Assembly: GCA_002478145.1 (NCBI GenBank)
Contig: DLMI01000001.1
Coordinates: forward strand, 1 to 15,443
Direction of reading: 5' to 3'
DNA length: 15,443 nucleotides
Source: Acidobacteria bacterium UBA7540
GTDB taxonomy: Bacteria > Acidobacteriota > Terriglobia > UBA7540
Both the position numbers and the translations under genes were made by a program. The notes under the pieces were generated by a model. The model did not search any database and was not told where the DNA came from. It saw only the letters and a list, made by a program, of their open reading frames with translations. Below, in pieces: positions 7,783 to 15,024 of this stretch (the first letter of the stretch is position 1; every line of letters starts with the position of its first letter).

Positions 7783-8115
7783 CGCAAGGCGACGCAGAAG
7801 GGCGAACGTTAATCCCGCTGCACGATTTCAAAATGGCCAAATACCCGTCGTGGAACAGATCACGGTGAATGGACTCCTACTTACCAGATGCAACCAGATT
7901 GTCTAACCAGTAAGGATTCTAGAAAAGCTGCCATGATCTGACCGATCGGGCGTCACCTTGCTTTGCGGCCTCGCCAATTCAGAATTGCAGTTGCGCCTGG
8001 GAGCTTGCCCGCTGCTTACTCACTATCCTCCCGATCTTTCGTCGGGGAAATACCAGATGTCACCCCAGTCATGGGCTGTCCGCCACCCTATGGCCGGCGA
8101 GACAAGCAGAGTTTC
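7783..8115. other. Intergenic stretch without a recognisable gene
   Basis: About 330 bases between the methyltransferase and the small membrane-anchored protein. Reading both strands I see no convincing coding frame, no strong promoter and no hairpin followed by a T-run. The gap is wide for an operon, so the lower genes could have their own start site here, but I cannot identify one. Confidence 0.5.
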
Positions 8116-8580
8116 TTACCCGCGCCGGATCAGATTCGTAAAATAGTTGTCCATCCAATTCAGGGTCTTTGCGAAGGGCTTGGTGAGCCAATCGGTGCTC
8201 CATGTTTGCGAAGTCACCCAGGAAGAGGGCTGGAGCCAGACCCGTTGGAGCCGATGCCAGTAGCGGACCCTGGAAGAGGAAATCGGTTCAGATCCAGGAG
8301 CCAACTCTGTGTAGACCCGGAATTGCTCTGGTGGCGAGTCAGGCAATTGTAAGCCGTACGGGTACTTCCACTGAATGACTGTCAGTGCGCAGCTCCAATA
8401 CTCCTGCGCAAGCCGTTCCTCCGCCTCCCGCTGCTTGGGGCCTGCGGATGCTGGAATATCCACAAACTGCGGCGGCATATTCGCTCGGAGCCGAAAATGG
8501 GGCCGAGTGGAGAGATAAACGAACAACGCTGCTGGCACAATCAAGAGCAGCAGCAGACCAGGCTTGCGGTTATGCAGCAT
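8116..8580 (-). CDS. Small membrane-anchored protein of unknown function
   Basis: A 154-residue protein that I do not recognise. It has a short basic start (MLHNRKPG), one hydrophobic helix at about residues 8-24 that works as a signal anchor, and an outer, largely polar domain rich in Trp and Tyr (EYWSCALTVIQWKYPYG, RYWHRLQRVWLQPSSW, a Trp-rich end). No signal-peptidase II lipobox is seen. The composition looks like real coding sequence and differs from the disordered look of shadow frames. It lies between the GT-C-like gene (182 bases upstream) and the methyltransferase (about 346 bases downstream), so a part in envelope glycan assembly is only suggested by position. The SD before the ATG at 8580 is weak. 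Confidence 0.6.
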   Translation of the reverse strand: MLHNRKPGLLLLLIVPAALFVYLSTRPHFRLRANMPPQFVDIPASAGPKQREAEERLAQEYWSCALTVIQWKYPYGLQLPDSPPEQFRVYTELAPGSEPISSSRVRYWHRLQRVWLQPSSWVTSQTWSTDWLTKPFAKTLNWMDNYFTNLIRRG

Positions 8581-8762
8581 GTGAACGTCATCCGAGGCTG
8601 CGTATTCGCCCCTCAGTTTGCGCCCGGGCTGGTTGCGATTCTAATTGGACCATCTCGAACACTCAGGTTTGTACGTCGGACTGCCCTCGCACGGAGCTCA
8701 TCCTGACCTGGGACGAGAGCTTCTTGTCCGAGTACCATCGAACCCAGGACCCGATCATCTGT

Positions 8763-10358
8763 CTACCACGCCTTCAGAGCCTCAGGAGGGACAGGCTTTC
8801 TGATCTCTGTCGGAGGAGGATCACCAACCCTCTCGAACACCAAGCTGGTAGGCCCGCTGAAAACCACTTTCCAATTGCGGTCGTGGCGCAACAGCACGCT
8901 GACCGGTTCCTTCGGTCCAAACAAGACGTATTGTATCCTGTACTTATCTAAGATGGCAGTCGTGTTCTCTAAACCAAGGAGGTCGATATACTCCTTGAAA
9001 ACTCCCGCGTAAACGAAAATGTCGGCCCGGCTGTCGATAAATTCCTTGAAGTTACGGTCGTTCCAACACAGGTACCCGCCCCATGCGTAGGAATTTAGAA
9101 CTCGCCCCGAAAGTTCGTGTGATTTCAGGTAGGGAAGAATATCCGCCGGGAAGTCCTTCTCAATGGACTGCTGCAGTGTGGCCGAGGACGGAAACCCACG
9201 AATAATGAATGCCAGCATCGCCGCCATGAGCAGAGCGTTCAGGACGGGCTTGTCGATTTCGGGCCGGTACGGGGGTACGAAACGAAGGAGATTCGCCAGC
9301 AGCGGCGCAATCAGGAGCGCTGCCAGCATCAGAAAGCGAATGTACGTCATGCCTGCGTATAGCCCAAACAGAACCAAGCCGAGTTCATATAGCTTCCAAC
9401 GGTACTGGCTGAGCAAGGCTGCCAGAATTAGGCCCACGATGAGTATAAGGGCGACCTTCCCGCGCGCACTATGGAAATCCACGGAGACCCACTCCTCGAC
9501 ATGAGCGACGGCCAGGTTTTGACGGAAGGCCAGGTCGAAGGGATAAAAGACGAGGCGATATCCGTAGGGGTTGATAAAGAGGGCTACGATACACGCCCCC
9601 ATCGTCACCAGAAGCTTGCGAAGTCGGACAGTGGACCAGCGAACTGCCTCAATCCTGCCCCATCGCCCTTCGATCAGACCTCCGGCAATGACGATCCCGA
9701 AGACAATAAGCCCCAGCGACCATGACCCGTGAGTGTTGATCCAGAGGCAAAAGAGGGGAGGAAGAAGCCACAAGGGTGCCTTCCCCCGCAATCGGAAGCG
9801 CTGCAGCACGATCAGGAGCAATATGAGGTAGGCGTATCCAAACAGGATCGTGCGAGGTCCGAATGAAACAACCCCGAGAAAAACTGCAAAGAAGCTTGCA
9901 AGGGCCGACGCCTTGATGTTGCCGCTTTCTTTCCAGCACATGTAAAGCAGCCCAAGGAAAATCAATTCCAGGAGCAGCAGAGAGAGGGCCTTGACGCCGA
10001 CCAGGCCGAAGGCGCGCCACGCAAGGTAGTAAGGAACCTCAGCAAGATATTCAGGATTCATCCAAGGCAGACCGCCAGCCGTAAAGGAGTACATCTCGAC
10101 ATGGGGCACCTTGTGGGTCTTGACGAGGTATTCAGCGTTGAGCAGGTGGAACCAAATATCGGGATCTGAGAATCCATTGCGACCCATCTCGAAAACTGTC
10201 GTGACCACCAGAGCCCCCAGGAGAGCAGGGAAGGAGAATATTCGACGCACCGCCATGGTCCACTTGCCAGGGGCGGGAGCGGGTGGGGAAGGGCTAGAGG
10301 GAGGGAGCGGCAGTTGCGATGTCGCGGTATCAACTTCGGTTTTGTACACGCCATCCAT
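8763..10358 (-). CDS. GT-C-like multi-pass membrane protein with DPDIWFHL loop
   Basis: A 531-residue protein. A Pro/Ser-rich N-terminal tail (residues 15-31) precedes about ten membrane helices and a soluble C-terminal domain of ~120 residues. The first outer loop holds DPDIWFHL (65-72) followed by PWMNPEYLAEVPYYLAWR; an acidic pair at this site is the mark of GT-C glycosyltransferases. Later come INTHGSW and INPYGY. The C-terminal domain contains SGRVLNSYAWGGYLCW, DSRADIFV and DKYRIQYVLF, seen in a widespread family of uncharacterised bacterial membrane proteins. A glycosyltransferase role is inferred. It is the first gene of the leftward cluster, about 20 bases after the predicted start site of a sigma-54-type promoter. 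The ATG at 10358 directly follows AGGGA, closer than usual; the next Met (residue 35) has no SD. Confidence 0.85.
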   Translation of the reverse strand: MDGVYKTEVDTATSQLPLPPSSPSPPAPAPGKWTMAVRRIFSFPALLGALVVTTVFEMGRNGFSDPDIWFHLLNAEYLVKTHKVPHVEMYSFTAGGLPWMNPEYLAEVPYYLAWRAFGLVGVKALSLLLLELIFLGLLYMCWKESGNIKASALASFFAVFLGVVSFGPRTILFGYAYLILLLIVLQRFRLRGKAPLWLLPPLFCLWINTHGSWSLGLIVFGIVIAGGLIEGRWGRIEAVRWSTVRLRKLLVTMGACIVALFINPYGYRLVFYPFDLAFRQNLAVAHVEEWVSVDFHSARGKVALILIVGLILAALLSQYRWKLYELGLVLFGLYAGMTYIRFLMLAALLIAPLLANLLRFVPPYRPEIDKPVLNALLMAAMLAFIIRGFPSSATLQQSIEKDFPADILPYLKSHELSGRVLNSYAWGGYLCWNDRNFKEFIDSRADIFVYAGVFKEYIDLLGLENTTAILDKYRIQYVLFGPKEPVSVLLRHDRNWKVVFSGPTSLVFERVGDPPPTEIRKPVPPEALKAW

Positions 10359-10389
10359 TCCCTAGAGAGTATACTCCGCATTCATCGAT

Positions 10390-10405
10390 AGCAATTGATC
10401 TACCA
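10390..10405 (-). promoter_or_regulatory. Sigma-54-type (-24/-12) promoter of the leftward glycan cluster
   Basis: The minus strand reads TGGTAGATCAATTGCT. Against the sigma-54 consensus TGGCAC(G)-N-TTGC(W) it has the invariant GG and GC exactly 10 bases apart, a full TTGCT at -12 and four of six at -24. The expected start is near 10379, about 20 bases before the ATG at 10358. A sigma-54 activator gene starts about 650 bases away on the other strand. Confidence 0.55.
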
Positions 10406-10660
10406 ACCAACCTTACGAGAAGAAATGGGCCCCAATTGAGAGACCCCGCATGGGGTGTATCGACGGAGACGTCCGACGAAATGAACCCGTCACGGCCCTC
10501 TGCGCCCGGGGTGGCTAATCCGGTCATAACGAATTGAAGAGGTTCTTGCACCCGGCAGGTGAGCGAAGACAGTATCATTACTAGGATATGAACTGCTACC
10601 GTCTGTTTACACGCGTCGTCCCGGTTAAAGACCCTCAAACTTCGAGGTGTGCACAAATTA

Positions 10661-10686
10661 GTCAGCATGGACATTATGCTCTTGAC
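10661..10686. promoter_or_regulatory. Imperfect dyad overlapping the -35 box of the activator promoter
   Basis: GTCAGCAT, seven bases, ATGC, three bases, TGAC: the arms GCAT/ATGC and GTCA/TGAC are paired around a common centre apart from a 3-base offset. It covers the -35 hexamer, where an autoregulatory site could lie. Function is inferred. Confidence 0.25.
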
Positions 10687-10709
10687 AATCGGCGCTTTCT
10701 ATTTATACT
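10682..10709 (+). promoter_or_regulatory. Sigma-70-like promoter facing the sigma-54 activator gene
   Basis: TTGACA (10682-10687), a 16-base spacer and TATACT (10704-10709) form a near-consensus housekeeping promoter, with transcription expected from about 10716. It is the best such promoter in the window and points at the activator gene. Confidence 0.55.
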
Positions 10710-11058
10710 AGTGACGATCCCATTCGCCAGGTGGGTGCCTACGCGTCCAGGTCTCTACTGACAAGAATCGAGACCACATCCGGTGAAGAGAGAGTCTTGG
10801 GCGCTGTCAGGAAATGCCCGGTGGCGGCTCTGTACAAAAAGAAACACTTCGTTTTCTCCGTTTCTCTCATCGCGTTTGACGAGGAGGGGTAGTACTTTCG
10901 TGCTCTTGGCCCAAGACGGGCGCCGTCGGAGACTGGGAGCTTCAGGACCGCCTGCTTTATCGGTAGGACCTGACATGTTAACCAGCGATGACGACACTGA
11001 GTCTGTTGCTGGGCGCCTTTTGGTTTGTAGCGGCTAGGTGCAGAAAAGGACGGTGACA

Positions 11059-12498
11059 GTGGAACAGGAGAACACACCGAGCAAGCGAGTTCTTTTTGTC
11101 GATTCGGACGAAGCCTTCGGCGCAACCCTGAGAAACGTATTGGGCCCAGGGTACACGCTTTTGGACGTTGGGAGCGTTCAAGATGCAACCCAATTCCTGC
11201 ATTCTGGCGGGATTGACGTTGTTTTGCTTAACTGGGATCAGCCCAGTCGTACAGACCATACGGGCTGTCTGGAGTTATTGAAAGAGTCCCAGGAGCTGGA
11301 AGTCTCACCCCCGGTGTTGGGGTTCAGTTGGGATGCGCGGCGTGAGAGCGCGATGGAGGCCATGAGACAGGGTGTATGGGACTTCTTCCTCCAGCCTCTT
11401 GATGTCCGGACACTGAAGTTCGCCTTGGATCGCGCTCACAGCCGAATGGTGTTGTCCCGCGACTTGAGTGCGACGCGCAAACTGATTTCGGTGCAGCGTG
11501 TTGACGGGTTGATCGGAAACAGCAAGCAAATGGAGCGGGTCTACGAAATGATCCGTAAAGTGGCCGGCGTCTTCACGACAATCCTGATCAGCGGCGAGAG
11601 TGGAACCGGGAAGGAAGTTGTTGCCAGAGCTATTCACCGCCTAAGTCCCAGGGCTCGGAAACCCTTCGTGGCTTTTTCTGCGTGTGCGCTGCCTGAGAGT
11701 CTTATTGAAGACGAACTCTTTGGCCACGAAAAGGGTGCATTCACGGGGGCTTCACATAGCCGCCGGGGACGATTCGAAGAAGCCCAAGGGGGGACGATTT
11801 TTCTGGATGAAATTGGAGATTTGGCGCTTTCCTTGCAAGCCAAGTTACTGCGTGTTCTGCAGGAGCGGAGCTTTGAGCGTCTGGGTTCGAATGCCCCTGT
11901 TCCTCTGGACGTTCGTGTGATTTGCGCCACGAATCGGAGCCTGGAGCAGATGGTGCAGGCGGGTACGCTCAGGCAGGATCTTTACTTCCGGATTTCGGTC
12001 CTAAAGATCGAGCTTCCGCCGCTGCGCAATCGAACCGACGATATTCCGGTTCTTACCGAATATTTTCTGCGCACCTTTGCTGCAGCGCACGGCAAGGATA
12101 TCCGGGGGATCAGTTCGGGGTTCCTGAACGCACTGGCGAGCCATACCTGGCCTGGCAACGTGCGGGAGTTGCAGAATGTTGTCGAGCGGAGCGTGGTTCT
12201 TGCGGATGGCCAGCGCCTGGGGATTGAGGACTTGCCAGCCGAACTCAGCCGGCTGGGTGCTGCTTCGGAACCCTCCCGGGGAGCCTTTCAGGAAGTGGTT
12301 CGGAGTTTCAAGCGCGAGATGGTTCGGTCGGCCTTGCGTTTATGCAACGGAAACAAACTCAAGGCGGCTCAGGAACTGCAAATCAGCCGATGTTATTTGC
12401 ACCGTCTCTTAAACCAATTAAATGTCGAAGACGATTTCAGCGTTGACGAGAAGCTGGCCGCCGAAATGGAGCCAGTTCCAAACGTCCAGGCGGCCTGA
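11059..12498 (+). CDS. Sigma-54-dependent (NtrC-type) activator with degenerate receiver domain
   Basis: A 479-residue protein: receiver-like domain (about 9-125), AAA+ domain (about 150-385) and Fis-like HTH (about 425-460). The AAA+ domain is complete: Walker A GESGTGKE (179-186), the sigma-54 contact loop GAFTGA (226-231), Walker B GGTIFLDEIG (244-253), arginine fingers in RQDLYFR, and WPGNVREL. The receiver is not: the Asp acceptor is Asn (LLNWDQP, N58), the conserved Lys is Gln (FFLQPLD, Q112), the second residue of the acidic pair is Ser (VDSD) and the switch Thr is Phe. It should therefore open sigma-54 promoters without classical phosphorylation, and no kinase gene is near. The GTG at 11059 is chosen because AAAAGGA lies 8 bases upstream; an in-frame GTG at 11038, directly after a stop, lacks an SD. 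Sigma-54-like promoters lie on both sides. Confidence 0.92.
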   Translation: MEQENTPSKRVLFVDSDEAFGATLRNVLGPGYTLLDVGSVQDATQFLHSGGIDVVLLNWDQPSRTDHTGCLELLKESQELEVSPPVLGFSWDARRESAMEAMRQGVWDFFLQPLDVRTLKFALDRAHSRMVLSRDLSATRKLISVQRVDGLIGNSKQMERVYEMIRKVAGVFTTILISGESGTGKEVVARAIHRLSPRARKPFVAFSACALPESLIEDELFGHEKGAFTGASHSRRGRFEEAQGGTIFLDEIGDLALSLQAKLLRVLQERSFERLGSNAPVPLDVRVICATNRSLEQMVQAGTLRQDLYFRISVLKIELPPLRNRTDDIPVLTEYFLRTFAAAHGKDIRGISSGFLNALASHTWPGNVRELQNVVERSVVLADGQRLGIEDLPAELSRLGAASEPSRGAFQEVVRSFKREMVRSALRLCNGNKLKAAQELQISRCYLHRLLNQLNVEDDFSVDEKLAAEMEPVPNVQAA

Positions 12499-12531
12499 CG
12501 CGAAGTATGGCGAGTCCGTTTGAGTGATTGA

Positions 12532-13050
12532 ACCCGGATTTCCGACAAGAAAAGTCCAGCGCCCTTTAACACGACCACAGGTGGCCCCACGGGTTTTGGG
12601 TTTCGCTGCCAAGCAACCTCGGCCTTGCCGTCTAATATACCTGCCACATTGGACGGTAAAACTCTGCTCGCTCCTTGCACGGGACCGTATGGCGATCCGC
12701 TTGCCGCCAGGGGTTTGACTGATCCGGCAGGTCTGCAACGTGGTATGCTCTTTTCCCAGGACCGGTCCGCCAAAGATGTTAACCTAGGGTGGGGCGGTGG
12801 CGGTCAGTTCTTGTTAGCCGGGAGCATGTATTTTCACCCATGTAATGCCGCCGGTACGGGAGTCAGTTGCGACGCGGCGGGTATTCACTATACCCATAGT
12901 ATGTCGTTTTGTGAAAATACAGGTTCAGGTACTTATGTTATTGGAAGCATAATTTCAGATAATATCGAAATGTACGCTACTCCCGGTATTACGGTGGATC
13001 TTAACCGCGACGCCGCCGATTGGATTCTGAAAGCAAGTTTGCTCCCGTAA
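12532..13050 (+). pseudogene. 5'-truncated TadG-like pilus-assembly protein
   Basis: An open frame follows a TGA at 12529 and runs 173 codons to TAA at 13048-13050. It looks coding along its whole length: NTTTGGPTGFGFRC, LDGKTLLAPCTGPYGDP, RGMLFSQDRSAKDVN, GWGGGGQFLLAGSMYFHPCN, then a C-terminal stretch ending DLNRDAADWILKASLLP. I recognise this as the C-terminal region of TadE/TadG-like Flp-pilus proteins of Acidobacteria, which normally have an N-terminal membrane helix and several hundred residues before this part. Here those are missing, no ATG or SD is found at the beginning, and the frame opens only 34 bases after the activator gene. A TTG at 12625 could start a 141-residue product, but it would split the conserved region. 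Most likely a relic; family assignment is from memory of the motif pattern. Confidence 0.6.
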
Positions 13051-13098
13051 AGCTCTAGGCTCGAGAACTGCGGGTAGCCTCCGAGGGAATGTCAGTCA

Positions 13099-13114
13099 GG
13101 GCTTCACCCTTGCC
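13099..13114 (+). promoter_or_regulatory. Possible sigma-54-type promoter of the TonB-like gene
   Basis: GGGCTTCACCCTTGCC has the required GG and GC separated by 10 bases, with a full TTGC at -12 but a poorer -24 element (GGC kept, AC replaced by TT). The expected start near 13125 leaves a ~40-base leader before the ATG at 13166. Its position behind a sigma-54 activator gene raises the likelihood. Confidence 0.35.
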
Positions 13115-13165
13115 TGGAGATTACAAAGCCTTGGGTTCTAAGGGGGGAGCTTTCCGAGCACGAGT

Positions 13166-14998
13166 ATGTCGCTCATATCTCTCGACCTCAACTCGCCCTC
13201 GCGGAATAAGGCTCCGGCTAAGTCGCCTTCCTCGGATCGCTACCTGCGGCTGACTTACAGTATCAGCCGAGGCTGGTTGCCGCGCCGAGGCCTTCTCTTT
13301 TCCCTCCTGGTGCACGAAATCGCCATCGTTGCCCTGATGTTTATTCCCCCTCCTTCCGGTCCCCGTCCGCGCGTTTGGCGTGAAAAACAGTGGGACACCA
13401 CCATGATCCCCAAGGAGGCGCTCTACCTGCCGCAACTCGGAGGTAGAAATGAAGGCGGGAGTGCGGAAAAGGCGGGTGGCGAGGCATCCCCGGTGCCCAA
13501 GAGGCCTGCCCCTGCGGCTGGCGCTCGTGGCGTGACTTACGCGGGGAAGCAGCAGATCATTTCGAACCCGCCGAATCCTACCAACCACATTCAAACGATA
13601 CTTCAACCCGACCTGCCCAACCCGCCCACCTTGAAGGCGTTTGTTCCCCTACCGAACATGGTGATTATCGCTCAGGCGGTGCCCTTACCACCTCCTCCAA
13701 GGTCTGTCACGCCACCTCCGCCGCCTCCAAGCCCGCTTGTACCGCCCCGGCCGGCGGCGCAACCCGTCGTGACTCCGGCAGCAACGGTTAAGCCGCCGGC
13801 GCCGAGAGTGCAGGTTCCTGAACTGACGTTAGAAGGCCCGCGACCGGTCGAAGCTCCGCACTTGACTCTGCCCGCAACGCCTCCAACATCCACGAGTCCC
13901 ACCCTCGCTCAAGCCCCGCCACCGCCTGCGCCTGCTCCATCTGCGCCTCCCAAGCCGGCGCCTGAAACCAAGCCCGTGCCTCCGCGCCCCCCCCAGGTAC
14001 TGCCCGCAGGAGAAAGCAGAAACGCTCACAATGTGCTGGTGCTGAGCCCCGTATCCGCACCACCTAGTGCATCACCACAGATTCCACCGGGAGAAGCGCG
14101 AGGTCAGTTCGCCATTTCACCCCAGGCGAATCCGGACCGGTCATTGTCGGGGGTTGGATCCGCCGCAGGCACAAACACGGCGGGGGCGCTGGGCGTGGGT
14201 TCCTCGCCGGGTGCGGCGGCGGGTAACGGTCCCGGCAAGGGGACGGGGGGACCGGGGACCAGCGGCCAGCGGAGCGGCAACGCAGGGGTAGGCAAGGGGG
14301 GAGGCGGTAGCGACGTCGGGGGCGCAGGCCACGGAGGCGGAGGCAGCGGCGGCGGTGTGGGCGTGGGAAGTGGGCCCGGCGCAGGGCATGGAACTGAAGC
14401 CGGTCACGGAACCGGAACCGGGGCGGGCGCGGGTCCTGGCGGAGGACCGTTTGCCGGCATGACCATTCAAGGGGGCGAAGGACCTGCGGGAGCTATTACG
14501 ATTCCAGCCCCGAGCAAACCGCCAGTCGAAGGTCAGGAGGGAGCATCCTACGACATCACGATTATCTCAACTGGAAATAGCGGCGGGGGTGTGGGTGACT
14601 TTGGTATTTTTCACGACGAAGCTGTATTCACGGTTTACCTGAATCCGGCCAAAGCCGCAGATGATCCTGCCTCTCCTTGGCCATTGCAGTATGCAGTCCT
14701 GGACACAGCCGGGGTCGCCCTGCAAGACCTCTTGCCGCCTTTCGCTGTCAAGAAGCAGACACCTGTGTGGCCCCCTGACCTGTTGACGAGATACAGGGGA
14801 CAGGAAATCGTGGTTTATGCCATCATCGACTCGGAAGGCAAAATGCAGCATCTGAAAGCATTACAGAGCCCGAATGCCCGTTTGAGTGAAGTACTCCTTG
14901 CAGTTCTCGAACAGTGGCTTTTTCGGCCCGCGACTATGAATGGAAAGCCTGTAGCTGTCAAAGCTGTGCTAGGGGTTCCTATTTCTTCCGCGCAATGA
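13166..14998 (+). CDS. TonB-like energy-transducing protein with long Pro- and Gly-rich linkers
   Basis: A 610-residue protein. One N-terminal membrane helix (about 42-60) contains S46-x3-H50, the Ser/His pair TonB uses to couple to ExbB/ExbD. Next come a basic/Pro-rich periplasmic stretch (about 60-320, many PPPPP and KP repeats), a Gly-rich low-complexity block (about 330-450), and a C-terminal TonB-type domain (about 530-605) with PVWPPDLL, VVYAIIDSEGKM, LEQWLFRPATMNGKPV. TonB spans the periplasm and drives uptake through outer-membrane transporters. The protein is more than twice as long as E. coli TonB (239 residues), and the Gly block is unusual. No exbB, exbD or receptor gene is in the window. 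The ATG at 13166 has only a weak SD. A sigma-54-like promoter lies upstream and a convergent PilZ gene downstream. Confidence 0.85.
   Translation: MSLISLDLNSPSRNKAPAKSPSSDRYLRLTYSISRGWLPRRGLLFSLLVHEIAIVALMFIPPPSGPRPRVWREKQWDTTMIPKEALYLPQLGGRNEGGSAEKAGGEASPVPKRPAPAAGARGVTYAGKQQIISNPPNPTNHIQTILQPDLPNPPTLKAFVPLPNMVIIAQAVPLPPPPRSVTPPPPPPSPLVPPRPAAQPVVTPAATVKPPAPRVQVPELTLEGPRPVEAPHLTLPATPPTSTSPTLAQAPPPPAPAPSAPPKPAPETKPVPPRPPQVLPAGESRNAHNVLVLSPVSAPPSASPQIPPGEARGQFAISPQANPDRSLSGVGSAAGTNTAGALGVGSSPGAAAGNGPGKGTGGPGTSGQRSGNAGVGKGGGGSDVGGAGHGGGGSGGGVGVGSGPGAGHGTEAGHGTGTGAGAGPGGGPFAGMTIQGGEGPAGAITIPAPSKPPVEGQEGASYDITIISTGNSGGGVGDFGIFHDEAVFTVYLNPAKAADDPASPWPLQYAVLDTAGVALQDLLPPFAVKKQTPVWPPDLLTRYRGQEIVVYAIIDSEGKMQHLKALQSPNARLSEVLLAVLEQWLFRPATMNGKPVAVKAVLGVPISSAQ
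14150..14460. repeat. Gly-coding low-complexity block inside the TonB-like gene
   Basis: A run of GGN/GCN codons gives Gly/Ala/Ser-rich protein with short repeats such as GHGTEAGHGTGTGAGAG. It is extremely GC-rich and prone to slippage, so its length probably varies between strains. Confidence 0.7.
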
Positions 14999-15024
14999 GA
15001 AGCGAACTCGTGACATTGATCGTT

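Larger units (their letters stand above)
10406..11058. other. Long divergent intergenic region upstream of the activator gene
   Basis: About 650 bases between the sigma-54-type promoter and the activator start. It holds a sigma-70-like promoter (10682-10709, plus) with an imperfect dyad (10661-10686), so the activator mRNA would have a leader of ~340 bases. The only frame that catches the eye is a 53-codon GTG-initiated one (10731-10892, plus) without an SD. Other open frames on either strand have the look of chance. Confidence 0.5.

Noticed and set aside
8385..8951. Plus-strand frame of 188 codons
   Set aside because: Overlaps the ends of two minus-strand genes; low-quality composition and no start signal.
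10368..10373. TATACT on the minus strand as a -10 box for the GT-C-like gene
   Set aside because: The only -35 candidate (TTGCTA) is 15 bases away and poor, and the start would leave a leader of about 3 bases; the overlapping -24/-12 element fits better.
10330..10674. Minus-strand frame of 114 codons upstream of the GT-C-like gene
   Set aside because: No SD, no recognisable motif, overlaps the start of the real gene and would contain the sigma-54-type promoter.
10739..11188. Minus-strand frame of 149 codons over the activator start
   Set aside because: Overlaps the receiver domain of the activator; sequence is basic and motif-free, as expected of a shadow frame.
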